Positions 8,396 through 16,366 of a DNA stretch of 43,076 bases are shown piece after piece. The translations under genes and the position numbers were made by a program. Every line of letters starts with the position of its first letter. Position 1 is the first letter of the stretch. The stretch is from assembly GCF_002149035.1 (NCBI RefSeq), contig NZ_NGFP01000011.1:1-43076 (forward strand), written 5' to 3'. This DNA is from Streptosporangium minutum. GTDB lineage: Bacteria; Actinomycetota; Actinomycetes; Streptosporangiales; Streptosporangiaceae. The notes beneath the pieces are model-generated. The model saw only the letters and a program-made list of their open reading frames with translations, made no database searches and was not told the DNA's origin.

Positions 8396-9664
8396 CTACC
8401 CCGTGCGCGCCGCACGGCTCCGTTCCACGATGAACGGGACGCCCCGCTCGACGAAGTCCTCGAAGTCCTCCGCCGTGTTGTACACATGCGTGGAGAGCCG
8501 CAGGAACCCGTGGCCTCTCCACGAGGTGATGGCGGTCTCGATGCCGAGCCGCACGGCGATGTCGTGCCGCAGTCCGTGGGCGGCCTCCTGATCCGCCGCC
8601 ACGCCGCGCGGCAGGCGGACGAGCCGCAGGCCGCCGACGGGCGCGCCGACCGGCGCCGACGCGTCCGTTCCGGTCAGCTCGGACAGCGCCTCGGTGACGA
8701 TGGCCTGCGCGTAGTCCCCGAGCTCTGCGATGTAGCGCCGTGCCGCGTCCCAGCCGTAGTGCTCCTCGACGGTGGCGAACGCGACCGGCGCGGCCAGATA
8801 CGGGGTCACGTCGATGGTCCCCTGCTGGTCGAAGCGCGCGGGGAACGGTTCCGGAGCGGCCCATGAGTCGACGAGCGGGTGCAGGGACTGCGCATGCGGC
8901 CCCGAGGCGACGAGGGCCGCCGTCCCACGCGGCGCGCACGCGAACTTGTGCAGGTTGCCGACCCAGAAATCGGCGTCGATGCCGGCCAGCGGGTTCACGA
9001 CGAGACCGGGCGCGTGCGCGGCGTCGACGAGCACGGGGATGCCGAGACGGCGGCCGTGGGCGGCGACGCGTCCGGCCGGCAACCGGCGGGCGGTCGCGGA
9101 TGTGACGTCGTCGATGACGACGAGGGCGACGTCGTCCGTCATCTCGGCGGCGACCGCCGCGAACGCCTCGTCGTCGGTGGCGTCGAGGGGGATGTGCACG
9201 GTGGTCACGGAGCCGTCCCACCGGCGAGCAAGCCGTCCGGCCCCCATCAGGACCGCGCCATAGCCGTGGTCGGTCGTCACGATCCGCATCCCCCGCCACG
9301 CCGGCACGCTGTCGTACACCACGCTCACACCGCCGCTGGCGTTGGGGACGAGGGCCGTCGCGTCGGGGCTCGCGCCGAGGTAGGCGGCGATCTCCGCGCG
9401 CGCGGCGCCGACGCGGCCCACCAGGTCCGTGAACCATGCGCAGGGGTTCGCGTCCATGATCGTCTGGTACTCGCGTTGCGCGCGCTGAGCGGCGAGCGGG
9501 ACGGCCCCGAACGATCCGTGATTGAGGTGCCGGACCGCCGGGTCGAGCGACCAGTCGGAGAGTGCGGGCTCGCCGGACGGCGTGAGCAGCGGGTCCGGAC
9601 GGGGGATGCCGCCGGAACGCGCCGGACCGTCCGGTTCCGCGAGGGGCGACGCCGGCGACTTCAT
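8396..9664 (-). CDS. PLP-dependent class V aminotransferase (isopenicillin N epimerase-like)
   Basis: The 422-residue protein shows the class V aminotransferase pattern: HLNHGSFGAVPLAA near the N-terminus, the NASGGVSVV phosphate-binding loop, VVIDDVTSAT and VLVDAAHAPG (pyridine-nitrogen Asp), then FWVGNLHKFACAPRG with the Schiff-base lysine. The N-terminal HLNHGSFG and the HKF(x)xAPRG lysine site are typical of the isopenicillin-N-epimerase/CefD-like branch found widely in actinomycetes without beta-lactam genes. The true reaction may be a cysteine desulfurase-like, aminotransferase or epimerase activity. The start is uncertain: ATG 9664 has a CATGAT -10-like box seven bases upstream (leaderless), and ATG 9676 is an alternative. 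The open frame extends further upstream but with low-complexity, non-protein-like sequence. Confidence 0.85.
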   Translation of the reverse strand: MKSPASPLAEPDGPARSGGIPRPDPLLTPSGEPALSDWSLDPAVRHLNHGSFGAVPLAAQRAQREYQTIMDANPCAWFTDLVGRVGAARAEIAAYLGASPDATALVPNASGGVSVVYDSVPAWRGMRIVTTDHGYGAVLMGAGRLARRWDGSVTTVHIPLDATDDEAFAAVAAEMTDDVALVVIDDVTSATARRLPAGRVAAHGRRLGIPVLVDAAHAPGLVVNPLAGIDADFWVGNLHKFACAPRGTAALVASGPHAQSLHPLVDSWAAPEPFPARFDQQGTIDVTPYLAAPVAFATVEEHYGWDAARRYIAELGDYAQAIVTEALSELTGTDASAPVGAPVGGLRLVRLPRGVAADQEAAHGLRHDIAVRLGIETAITSWRGHGFLRLSTHVYNTAEDFEDFVERGVPFIVERSRAARTG

Positions 9665-9800
9665 GCCGTCGATCATGCCAGTTCCCGCAGGAGCGAGCGC
9701 ACCCACGGTGGACGGCCGCCTTGTCCGCCAGGGCCGGCGTGCCCGCCTCCGCCGGGCCGGCGGAGGCCCGGCCACCGGTGCCGCGACGCCCTCCGCGCCC

Positions 9801-10640
9801 TCACGGCTGGCACGCCTCCCGAGCCCATGCCAGATAGGCGGACGTCTCATTCGTGATGACGCGGTCCACCCCGTAGCCGGCCAAGCGCCGCCACGCGCTC
9901 TCGTCGTCGGGCGTCCAGGCGTAGACGGCCATGCCGTGGTCACGGTATTCGCGGGTCAGCGCCCCGCTCAGGTTGTCGTACCTGACGCCGACGAAGGAGA
10001 ACTTCCCGGCGAGCGAGAGCGGCGGTGCGGTCGTGGACAGCAGGCCCTTGCGGGCGGGGATGGACCTGACCGCCTCCAGGGCCGAGGGGGAGAACGACAT
10101 CAGGCTCGCCCACCGGTGGGCGCCGGACCGGTCGTAGTCGTCCTCCAGGGAGCGCAGGTCCTCGGCGTCCGGGACCTCCTTGAGCTCGACCAGCACCTCC
10201 TCCGCCCCGCCCCGGAGGAGCTCCAGGACTTCGGCCAGAGTCGGCGGGCGCTGGCCGTCCGCGGTGCGCAGCTCGCGGAACCGCGCCAGCGTCATGCCGG
10301 AGACCCGGCCCGTGCCCGAAGTGGTCCGGTCGACCGTGGCGTCGTGCATCAGCACCGGCTGGTGATCTTCGGTGAAACGCACGTCGAGCTCGACCCGCCC
10401 GGAGCCCGCCGCGAGCGCCTGCTCGAACGCCCGGGCGGTGTTCTCCGTGCCCCCGGCCCAGTAGCCCCGATGGGACACCACACCGGGTGTCCAGCATGTC
10501 GGCGGAGCCGTCCGGGCGAGACCGGGGGCCTGCCCGACCCCGCTCACGACCAGGGCCGACAGCAGCGAGACCCGCGCCGTTCCCCGCCCGATCCGCGCCC
10601 ATCGGGACAGCTCTCCCCCGGCCCTTCCGGACCGGCGCAC
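9801..10640 (-). CDS. Glycerophosphodiester phosphodiesterase, exported
   Basis: GDPD-family enzymes hydrolyse glycerophosphodiesters to glycerol-3-phosphate and an alcohol. The family signature is clear: VSHRGYWAGGTENTARAF (HRG and EN), VELDVRFTEDHQPVLMHD (ExD and HD) and later VLVELKE. The TIM-barrel end VYAWTPDDESAW...GVDRVITN is also typical. The N-terminus, with several arginines then VSLLSALVVSGVGQAPGLA, looks like a signal peptide. The start is placed at GTG 10640, giving 279 residues; the frame stays open far upstream, but there it overlaps a small ORF and a terminator hairpin. The exact start is the main uncertainty. Confidence 0.85.
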   Translation of the reverse strand: MRRSGRAGGELSRWARIGRGTARVSLLSALVVSGVGQAPGLARTAPPTCWTPGVVSHRGYWAGGTENTARAFEQALAAGSGRVELDVRFTEDHQPVLMHDATVDRTTSGTGRVSGMTLARFRELRTADGQRPPTLAEVLELLRGGAEEVLVELKEVPDAEDLRSLEDDYDRSGAHRWASLMSFSPSALEAVRSIPARKGLLSTTAPPLSLAGKFSFVGVRYDNLSGALTREYRDHGMAVYAWTPDDESAWRRLAGYGVDRVITNETSAYLAWAREACQP

Positions 10641-10696
10641 CGGTGCCCGGCCGGGACGGCCGGGCACCGGACTCCGCGCGCCGCCTCCCCGGGGTT

Positions 10697-10740
10697 GCCC
10701 GCCCCCGGCCGGCGGAATCGGCCCGGGGCCGGGGGCGGGC
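10697..10740 (-). terminator. Strong hairpin between a 49-aa ORF and the GDPD gene
   Basis: A perfect 14-bp GC-only stem (10697-10710 with 10727-10740) encloses a 16-nt loop, just downstream of the stop of the 49-aa minus-strand ORF and upstream of the phosphodiesterase start. It suggests the small ORF is its own transcription unit. Confidence 0.6.
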
Positions 10741-10750
10741 CGCCTCACGG

Positions 10751-10900
10751 CTACTTCCCGGCCGCTTCCCGCGAGCACGTGACGGAGGCCCTGCCGGGTC
10801 CGCCACGGAAGCAGGTGACCGCCAGCCGGCCTCTGGTGGACCGGCACGCCCCGGCGGGACGCCCGCCGATCAGCGGGACCGCGATTCGCTTCCGGATCAT
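10751..10900 (-). CDS. Small ORF, 49 residues, unknown function
   Basis: The ATG is preceded by GGGGAGAGATC, a good ribosome binding site, and the stop is followed 10 bp later by a strong hairpin. The product starts MIRKRIAVPLIGGRP and is very basic, with three cysteines (ACR, TCF, TCS) and no obvious membrane segment. I do not recognise a family. The support is the signal pair (binding site plus terminator), not homology. The region also lies inside the possible upstream extension of the GDPD frame, so one of the two readings is wrong. Confidence 0.45.
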   Translation of the reverse strand: MIRKRIAVPLIGGRPAGACRSTRGRLAVTCFRGGPGRASVTCSREAAGK

Positions 10901-11340
10901 GATCTCTCCCCACGGTCCGCACCCTGTCGGCCGGGCCTGAGGCCGCCGGACGGTCAAGTCCCGGCACCCGGCCCGCAATGCATACGCAGAGTAGATAACC
11001 GATTACTCCACGTGCAAACACCTGAATGACTGTTCAGGCGTTCGGCGCCGCGGCGTCCGGAGCGGGCCGTACGCCGGCTCGGCGTCCCCGGACCGGCGTC
11101 GTCGCGCGGCGACCATCGCACCAACCCCCTTCTTTCACAAGAAAGGCGACAGAATATCCAGGGGATGATTTCAGCGTTCATGGCCAACAAAAGCAAGGAA
11201 TATCCACTTGGAGCAAACGGGACAGAATGCCATCACCACGGATCAAGCGTTATATGAAATCCCCACAGAACAGAGCCGTAAGGGAATTCTTCTGTAGCGG
11301 GATATGGCAATGGGTAATCGCACTCTCTACGCTCCGTCAT
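10901..11340. other. AT-richer intergenic region upstream of the ArsR regulator
   Basis: The 440 bp have no convincing gene. From about 11120 to 11330 base composition is clearly less GC-rich than the neighbours. It contains a small hairpin (CTTTC-ACAA-GAAAG near 11135-11148) and a nine-base direct repeat GAATATCCA near 11152 and 11199. The regulator's promoter is at its right end. The composition suggests either a long regulatory region or foreign DNA. Confidence 0.5.
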
Positions 11341-11351
11341 ATGAGCAGAGC
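11328..11351 (+). promoter_or_regulatory. Leaderless promoter and candidate ArsR/SmtB operator
   Basis: A TACGCT -10 box (11328-11333) ends seven bases before the ATG at 11341. An imperfect inverted repeat, GCTC-CG-TCATATGA-GCA-GAGC, with the 8-bp palindrome TCATATGA at 11337-11344, overlaps the start codon. This is where an autoregulating ArsR repressor would bind. The assignment is inference from position and symmetry. Confidence 0.45.
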
Positions 11352-11751
11352 TTCATACGTTGTCGCCGATCCCGAGGCCTGCGCGGTGCGCATGGTGGAT
11401 CCCGACCGGGTCATCGCGGTGGCCGGGACCATGCCGAAGACCGAGGTGATCGAAGAGCTGGCCCGGGTGTTCGGCCTGCTGTCCGACCCGGGGCGCCTGC
11501 GCGTGATCATCGCGCTGCTGGAAGGCGGTGAGATGTGCGTGTGCGACATCGCCGCGGCGTGCGGGCACAGCGAGTCGGCCGTCTCGCACGCGCTGCGCCT
11601 GCTCCGCGCCCACCATGTCGTACGGGTGCGCAGGTCCGGGCGGATGGCCTACCACCGGCTGGACGACTCCCACATCCGGATGCTGCTGGACCTCGGCCTG
11701 TCCCACGTCCACCACGTCCCGGCCGCGGGCTCCGCCGGTGAGACCCGCTGA
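11341..11751 (+). CDS. ArsR/SmtB family metal-sensing repressor
   Basis: A 136-residue winged-helix repressor. The recognition region is MCVCDIAAACGHSESAVSHALRLLRAHHVVRVRRSG. Two metal-site signatures are visible: the CVC pair of the alpha-3 site (as in CadC/CmtR-type sensors) and, in the last helix, D-S-H followed ten residues later by H-V-H-H, the D-x-H-x10-H-x2-H alpha-5 zinc site of SmtB/CzrA. The gene overlaps the CDF exporter gene, so it most likely represses its own operon until zinc (or cadmium/cobalt) binds. The start is the ATG after a -10 box, without a ribosome binding site; the frame is open upstream but non-protein-like. Confidence 0.9.
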   Translation: MSRASYVVADPEACAVRMVDPDRVIAVAGTMPKTEVIEELARVFGLLSDPGRLRVIIALLEGGEMCVCDIAAACGHSESAVSHALRLLRAHHVVRVRRSGRMAYHRLDDSHIRMLLDLGLSHVHHVPAAGSAGETR

Positions 11752-11774
11752 TGCCGGCCGCCGGAGGAGGTTCC

Positions 11775-12836
11775 ATGGTCCTACCGCATCCCGGAGACGA
11801 CCGGCACGACCACCATGACGGGCACGGAGACGTGCCCACCCCCGCGGAGGCGCAGCACCAGGCACCCGCACCGCGTCACGGGCACGGGCACGGGCATGGG
11901 CACGCCGTCGCGGCCGACGCGGACCGCCGGTATCTGACCGCCGCCCTCGTCCTGCTGGTCGTCTTCATGGCGGGCGAGGTCGTCGTCGGGTTCCTCGCGC
12001 GGTCCCTGGCGCTGATCTCCGACGCCGGGCACATGCTCACCGACTCCGCTTCGATCGTGTTCGCCCTGGTGGCGATGCGGCTGGCGACCCGCCCGCCACG
12101 CGGCGGCTTCACCTACGGGCTCAAGCGCGCCGAGATCCTGTCGGCGCAGCTCAACGGCGCGACTCTCCTGCTGCTCGCCGGGTTCTTCCTCTACGAGGCG
12201 ATCCGGCGCCTCATCGCGCCGCCCGAGGTCGAGGGCGGTCTGGTGCTGGCCACCGCGCTGGCCGGCATCGCCGTCAACCTCGCGGCGACCTGGCTGCTCA
12301 GCAGGGCCGACAGGTCAAGCCTCAATGTCGAAGGCGCCTTCCAGCACATCGTCAACGACCTCTACGCCTTCATCGCCACCGCCCTGTCCGGGCTGGTGGT
12401 GCTGCTGACCGGCTTCGCCCGGGCGGACGCCATCGCCACGCTCATCGTGGCGGCGCTCATGCTCAAGGCGGGGTACGGCCTCATCCGCGACACCGGGCGG
12501 ATATTCCTCCAGGCCGCGCCGTCCGGCCTGATCCCGGCGGAGATCGGCGCACGGCTCGCCGGCCAGCCCGACGTCGCCGAGGTCCACGACCTGCACATCT
12601 GGGAGCTCACCTCCGGCTACTCCTCACTGTCGGCACACGTGTTCGTCCGCCCCGAGGGCGACTGCGCCGCCGTACGGCGCCGCCTTCAGAGCCTGCTCGC
12701 CCGCTCCTACGAGATCACGCACACCACCCTCCAGGTCGATCCCGCCCCGGACGGCGGAGCCGGCGAGGGCGGGTGCGTCGACGCCGGCCACTGCGCCGAT
12801 CCGCACGGCCCGCATTACCGGTCGCCGCGCGGCTGA
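11775..12836 (+). CDS. czcD: Cation diffusion facilitator (CzcD/ZitB-type zinc exporter)
   Basis: A 353-residue, six-helix CDF transporter that exchanges cytoplasmic Zn2+ for protons. The H-x3-D metal ligands are present in TM2 (SDAGHMLTD) and TM5 (FQHIVNDLYAF), the HD-HD arrangement of zinc transporters. The N-terminus is histidine-rich (HDHHDGHGD and HGHGHGHGH) and the C-terminal cytoplasmic domain (VHDLHIWELTSGYSSLSAHV) is typical. The start was moved to the ATG at 11775 because GGAGGAGG lies just upstream; an ATG at 11751 that overlaps the regulator's stop is the alternative. It is co-transcribed with the ArsR gene. Confidence 0.93.
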   Translation: MVLPHPGDDRHDHHDGHGDVPTPAEAQHQAPAPRHGHGHGHGHAVAADADRRYLTAALVLLVVFMAGEVVVGFLARSLALISDAGHMLTDSASIVFALVAMRLATRPPRGGFTYGLKRAEILSAQLNGATLLLLAGFFLYEAIRRLIAPPEVEGGLVLATALAGIAVNLAATWLLSRADRSSLNVEGAFQHIVNDLYAFIATALSGLVVLLTGFARADAIATLIVAALMLKAGYGLIRDTGRIFLQAAPSGLIPAEIGARLAGQPDVAEVHDLHIWELTSGYSSLSAHVFVRPEGDCAAVRRRLQSLLARSYEITHTTLQVDPAPDGGAGEGGCVDAGHCADPHGPHYRSPRG

Positions 12837-12901
12837 GCCACCCGCCCCCTCAGCAGTCCGATCCGAACACGCTCACCCGCCGAGGAGAACACCGGAGAAC
12901 G

Positions 12902-13024
12902 ATGACCACCGAGAGAAGTCATTCGATGACAGAACGCGAGAGAGACGGCATCGCGGCGCACGGAGTGCCGCCCCCGCACCCCGGAGGTCGTGTCCCGGCG
13001 GCCGTGGAGGTCACCGCACGATGA
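12902..13024 (+). CDS. Small ORF, 40 residues, translationally coupled to the ABC binding protein
   Basis: ATG preceded by GGAGA; the stop overlaps the ATG of the next gene as ATGA (13021-13024). The product begins MTTERSHSMTERERDGIAAH and contains a PPPHPGGR stretch; there is no known family. Tight coupling and a good ribosome binding site suggest it is translated, perhaps as a leader that sets translation of the binding protein. A second small ORF of the same length stands in the same relation to the DivIVA-like gene. Confidence 0.5.
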   Translation: MTTERSHSMTERERDGIAAHGVPPPHPGGRVPAAVEVTAR

Positions 13025-13863
13025 CCGGGGGCATCCTCCGCCGGCCGGTCGCCGGCGTCCTCACCTCAGTGGTCCTGGCGTGCCTGACGTCCACCGCGTG
13101 TTCCGGCGCGCGGAGCGAGGACACGCTGGAGCGGGTGCGCGCCGCGGGATCCCTGCGGGTGGCTCTCACCCAGGCCAACCCGCCGTGGAACTTCCTCGAC
13201 AGCGGCAACCGCCCGATGGGCTACGACGTGGACATCGCCCGTGAGGTGGCCAGGCGGACGGACATCGGCCGGGTGGAGTTCATCGGGTCCGACTTCGCGA
13301 GCTTCGTCGGAGGCATCCGGGCCGACCGGTTCGACATCGTCATCTCCGGCCAGACGGTCACGGCGGCGCGCAGCGAGCAGGTCGACTTCTCCCGGCCCTA
13401 CGGCGTCAACCCCGTCGCCGTCTTCGTCCGTACCGGCGAGACCGCCATCGGCGGCCTCGCCGACCTGGCCGGCAAGAGGATCGCAGTGTCCGAGGGCACC
13501 GTGCAGGCCGACTTCGCGCGCACCCGGATCCCGGGCGCGGACGTCAGGACCTACCGGAACGCCACCCTCGGCCTGACGGACCTGTCGCGCGGACGTGCCG
13601 ACGCCGCGCTGGTCTCCCGGTTCCAGGGGGTCTACCTGGCCGCCAGGAACGGCCTCACCGTCACGCCCGTGGGCCCGGTCCTGCGGCGCTACGTCCTCGC
13701 CATGTCCTTCCGCAAAGGATCGCCCGCCTTCAAACGGGCCGTCGACGGCGCCGTCGGCGACATGATCGGCGACGGCACGCTGTCGGCCATCTCCCGCCGA
13801 TGGCTCGGCGGCGTCGACATGGCGGCCGAGCTGCGCGGACTGCCGGCGGACCAGGCCGGCTGA
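13021..13863 (+). CDS. ABC transporter substrate-binding lipoprotein, polar amino acid type
   Basis: A 280-residue SBP_bac_3 (family 3) binding protein. A lipoprotein signal with lipobox LTSTAC is followed by SLRVALTQANPPWNF, PMGYDVDIAREVARR, and FDIVISGQTVTAARSEQVDFSRPY, the standard ligand-pocket segments of glutamine/histidine/arginine-binding proteins. It would be anchored outside the membrane and deliver its ligand to the permease encoded next. The ligand is unknown; the position between a zinc exporter and a ZIP-like gene leaves open a metal-chelating amino acid or metallophore. Its ATG overlaps the stop of the upstream 40-aa ORF. Confidence 0.9.
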   Translation: MTGGILRRPVAGVLTSVVLACLTSTACSGARSEDTLERVRAAGSLRVALTQANPPWNFLDSGNRPMGYDVDIAREVARRTDIGRVEFIGSDFASFVGGIRADRFDIVISGQTVTAARSEQVDFSRPYGVNPVAVFVRTGETAIGGLADLAGKRIAVSEGTVQADFARTRIPGADVRTYRNATLGLTDLSRGRADAALVSRFQGVYLAARNGLTVTPVGPVLRRYVLAMSFRKGSPAFKRAVDGAVGDMIGDGTLSAISRRWLGGVDMAAELRGLPADQAG

Positions 13864-13894
13864 GACCCCGAACGATCGGAAGGGAGTGCGATTG

Positions 13895-14542
13895 ATGGAC
13901 CTGCTCACCCTGTCGTTGCCCAGCCTGCTCGGAGGCCTGGCCGTCACGGTCCTGCTCGGAGTGGTGTCGTTCGCGCTCGGCTCCGTGCTGGGCGGCCTCG
14001 TCACCCTGGCCAGGATCTCCCGGCATCGCGCGCTCAGAGTGGCCGCGGCCGCCTACGTCTCGGTGTTCCGCGGCACCCCTCTCCTCATCCAGATCATGCT
14101 CGTGTACTTCGGGCTCCCCCAGCTCGGAATCCAGCTCCCGCCCATCCCGTCGGCCATCCTCACTCTCACCCTCTACGCCGGCGCCTACCTCAGCGAGAAC
14201 CTCCGCGGCGGCATCCTCTCCGTCGACAGGGGCCAGTGGGAGGCCGCCGGTTCGATGGGCATGACATACGGCCGGGCGCTGCGCCGGGTCGTCCTCCCCC
14301 AGGCCGTCCGGGTCGCCACCCCGGCCATCGGCGGCCGCTTCGTCTCCCTGATGAAGGACACCTCCCTCGCCTCGGTGATCACGGTCGTGGAACTGACCCG
14401 GGTGGCCGAGAGCGCCGGCAGTTCCTCCTTCCGATACGTCGAGGCCTTCGTGATGGCGGGCATCGTCTACTGGTTGGTCAACACCACCCTGTCCGTCGGG
14501 CAGGAAGTGCTGGAACGGCGGATGGGGAGGGCGTACACATGA
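13895..14542 (+). CDS. Polar amino acid ABC transporter permease
   Basis: A 215-residue permease of the HisM/HisQ type. It has several hydrophobic helices and the EAA loop (AAGSMGMTYGRALRRVVLPQAVRVATP), the contact site for the ATPase. The motif FRGTPLLIQIMLVYFGLP is highly typical of this family. ATG 13895 is eight bases downstream of AAGGGAG; a GTG at 13886 overlaps that site and is less likely. The stop overlaps the ATPase start (ATGA). One permease gene only, so it probably acts as a homodimer. Confidence 0.92.
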   Translation: MDLLTLSLPSLLGGLAVTVLLGVVSFALGSVLGGLVTLARISRHRALRVAAAAYVSVFRGTPLLIQIMLVYFGLPQLGIQLPPIPSAILTLTLYAGAYLSENLRGGILSVDRGQWEAAGSMGMTYGRALRRVVLPQAVRVATPAIGGRFVSLMKDTSLASVITVVELTRVAESAGSSSFRYVEAFVMAGIVYWLVNTTLSVGQEVLERRMGRAYT

Positions 14543-15339
14543 CCAGGACCGTCGCCATCGACGCGCGGGGCCTGCACAAGCGCTTCGGTGAGCTGGAAGT
14601 GCTCAGAAGCGTGGACCTGACCGTGCACAGCGGCGAGGTCGTAGTGATCATGGGCCCGTCCGGCTCCGGCAAGACCACCCTCCTGCGCTGCCTGAACCTC
14701 CTGGAGGAACCCGACGCCGGCAGCGTCACCGTCCACGGCCGGACCGTGGACTGCTCCTCCGCGCGCCACGGTCGCGCCCGCAACCGGTTGATCCGTGACA
14801 TCCGCACCCGCACGGCGATGGTGTTCCAGCATCTCAACCTGTTCCCGCACATGACCGCCCTGGAGAACGTCATCGAGGGGCCGATCTCCGTCCGGCGCCT
14901 GCCACGCTCCTACGCGGTCGAAGCGGGCGAGCGCCTGCTGGCCCACGTCGGCCTGGCCGACAAGCGCGACGAGTATCCCGCCCGGCTGTCCGGCGGCCAG
15001 AAGCAGCGGGTCGCCATCGCCCGGGCACTCGCCATGGAACCGGAGGTGATCCTCTTCGACGAACCGACCTCGGCGCTCGACCCCGAACTGGGCGCGGAGG
15101 TGCTCCAGACCATGAAGGACCTGGCCGCCTACGGCATGACCATGGTGATCATCACCCACGAGATCGCCTTCGCCCGGGAGGTCGCCGACCGGGTGGCGTT
15201 CATGGACGCCGGCTACATCCTCGAAGAACAGCGACCGAACGTCTTCTTCAACAATCCGGCCACCCCTCGCGCCAGAGCGTTCCTCCGCCTCATGGCCGAC
15301 ACGGACGGCCCCCCACCGGGACTGGAGAAGACGGGCTGA
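14539..15339 (+). CDS. Polar amino acid ABC transporter ATP-binding protein (GlnQ-like)
   Basis: A 266-residue ATPase with Walker [10 protein letters not shown]-loop [17 protein letters not shown], signature [15 protein letters not shown], Walker [15 protein letters not shown] and switch histidine ITHE. It closes the three-gene import operon (binding protein, permease, ATPase). Translation is coupled to the permease by a four-base overlap. The C-terminus after [13 protein letters not shown] is ordinary for the family. Confidence 0.94.
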   Translation: MTRTVAIDARGLHKRFGELEVLRSVDLTVHSGEVVVIMGPSGSGKTTLLRCLNLLEEPDAGSVTVHGRTVDCSSARHGRARNRLIRDIRTRTAMVFQHLNLFPHMTALENVIEGPISVRRLPRSYAVEAGERLLAHVGLADKRDEYPARLSGGQKQRVAIARALAMEPEVILFDEPTSALDPELGAEVLQTMKDLAAYGMTMVIITHEIAFAREVADRVAFMDAGYILEEQRPNVFFNNPATPRARAFLRLMADTDGPPPGLEKTG

Positions 15340-15556
15340 CCGGCCGGAAGGCCCGGAAGGCCGCCCCTCCGGAACCGCCGGCGCCGTACCGCGTTCAGCC
15401 GATCGCGACTGTCCCGCCGGAACCACCCGGAACGACCAGGCGGACGCGTCCCCGTCCCGCGGCGCGTTTCAGGCGGCAACGCGTTTCCACAAACCTTCCA
15501 GAAGATGTGAAAGTGCAGATTTTCCCGGTCTTCGGAGAAGAAATCGGAGGTCTCCC
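15340..15556. other. Intergenic region before the DivIVA-like gene
   Basis: About 217 bp without a gene. The stretch 15475-15550 is relatively AT-rich and probably contains the promoter for the small ORF/DivIVA/ZIP unit. No strong hairpin follows the ATPase gene, so read-through is possible. Confidence 0.4.
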
Positions 15557-15679
15557 GTGGAGCAGTTCCCCGACGCCATTTCCCTCTCCCCCATTCTCAT
15601 TCGGGCCGCGCCGGCATTTCCCCTACCGCCCGTCCGCCATACCCGTTCACCCCTGAAGGCATCTCGAAAGGTCCGGTGA
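15557..15679 (+). CDS. Small ORF, 40 residues, overlapping the DivIVA-like gene
   Basis: GTG start preceded by GGAGG at six bases. The product starts MEQFPDAISLSPILIRAAPA and ends basic (KASRKVR). The TGA overlaps the GTG of the DivIVA-like gene as GTGA. There is no known family. The binding site and overlap argue for translation and coupling; the peptide itself may be unimportant. Confidence 0.45.
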   Translation: MEQFPDAISLSPILIRAAPAFPLPPVRHTRSPLKASRKVR

Positions 15680-16296
15680 GGCAATTCATGAGCGAAGGAT
15701 GCAGGGGATCCGGAGAACACGGGCACGCTCTCGTGCCCACGGCCGAGGGCGTGCCCGTGATGCGTCTCGGCTCCGCCGGCGGCGGGGACAGGCTGCTGAC
15801 CCCGCACGACGTGCGCAACAAGGTGTTCCCCACCGTCCGCCTCCGCGAGGGCTACGACCTCGCCGAGGTGGACACCTTCCTCGGCGAGGTCGAATCCACT
15901 TTGATCAGGGTCCTGTGGGAGAACGAGCGGCTGAACGCCCAGCTGAACGCCGGCCGTGCTCCTCTGCAGATCCCGCCGTCGGCGGGTGACAGCGCGGCGC
16001 GGATCGTCACGCGCGCCCAGCGGTCCGCCGACGAGGCGATCAGCCGGGCCGAGCAGGAGGCCGGGGTGATCGTGACGGAGGCCCGCGCCCTCGCGGAGAC
16101 CATCGAGCGCGAAGCTCTCGACAGGGCCGCGGCTCTGGAGCACGACGCGCGGGAGAAGCACCGCCAGGCCACGGAGGCCCTCGACAGCGCCTACGCGGCG
16201 CAGCAGCGCATGATCGACGACCTGCAGGACCTGCTCCACCATCACGGCGGCCGGGTGAAGGAGACCCCGGACGGCCCTCTGGCCGACGACCGCTGA
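15676..16296 (+). CDS. DivIVA/Wag31-like coiled-coil protein
   Basis: A 206-residue protein with a DivIVA N-terminal domain: LTPHDVRNKVFPTVRLREGYDLAEVDTFLGEVE, including the membrane-binding FPTVRLREGYD segment, then a long alanine/glutamate-rich coiled coil (residues about 100-190, SADEAISRAEQEAGVIVTEA). Wag31/DivIVA marks curved membrane and recruits polar growth machinery in actinomycetes. This one is shorter and sits away from the cell-division cluster, so it is likely an accessory paralogue. GTG 15676 has AAAGG upstream; ATG 15688 is an alternative start. Confidence 0.85.
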   Translation: MRQFMSEGCRGSGEHGHALVPTAEGVPVMRLGSAGGGDRLLTPHDVRNKVFPTVRLREGYDLAEVDTFLGEVESTLIRVLWENERLNAQLNAGRAPLQIPPSAGDSAARIVTRAQRSADEAISRAEQEAGVIVTEARALAETIEREALDRAAALEHDAREKHRQATEALDSAYAAQQRMIDDLQDLLHHHGGRVKETPDGPLADDR

Positions 16297-16304
16297 CCCT
16301 GTCA

Positions 16305-16328
16305 GGAGGGCGTCCCCGGGCGCCCTCC
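16305..16328 (+). terminator. Hairpin after the DivIVA-like gene
   Basis: 8-bp stem GGAGGGCG / CGCCCTCC with an 8-nt loop, nine bases after the stop; probable transcription terminator or attenuator before the ZIP-like gene. Confidence 0.55.
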
Positions 16329-16366
16329 CCCATCCTTCCGCTGCCAGCTTGCCAAGGGGTGTTGAA

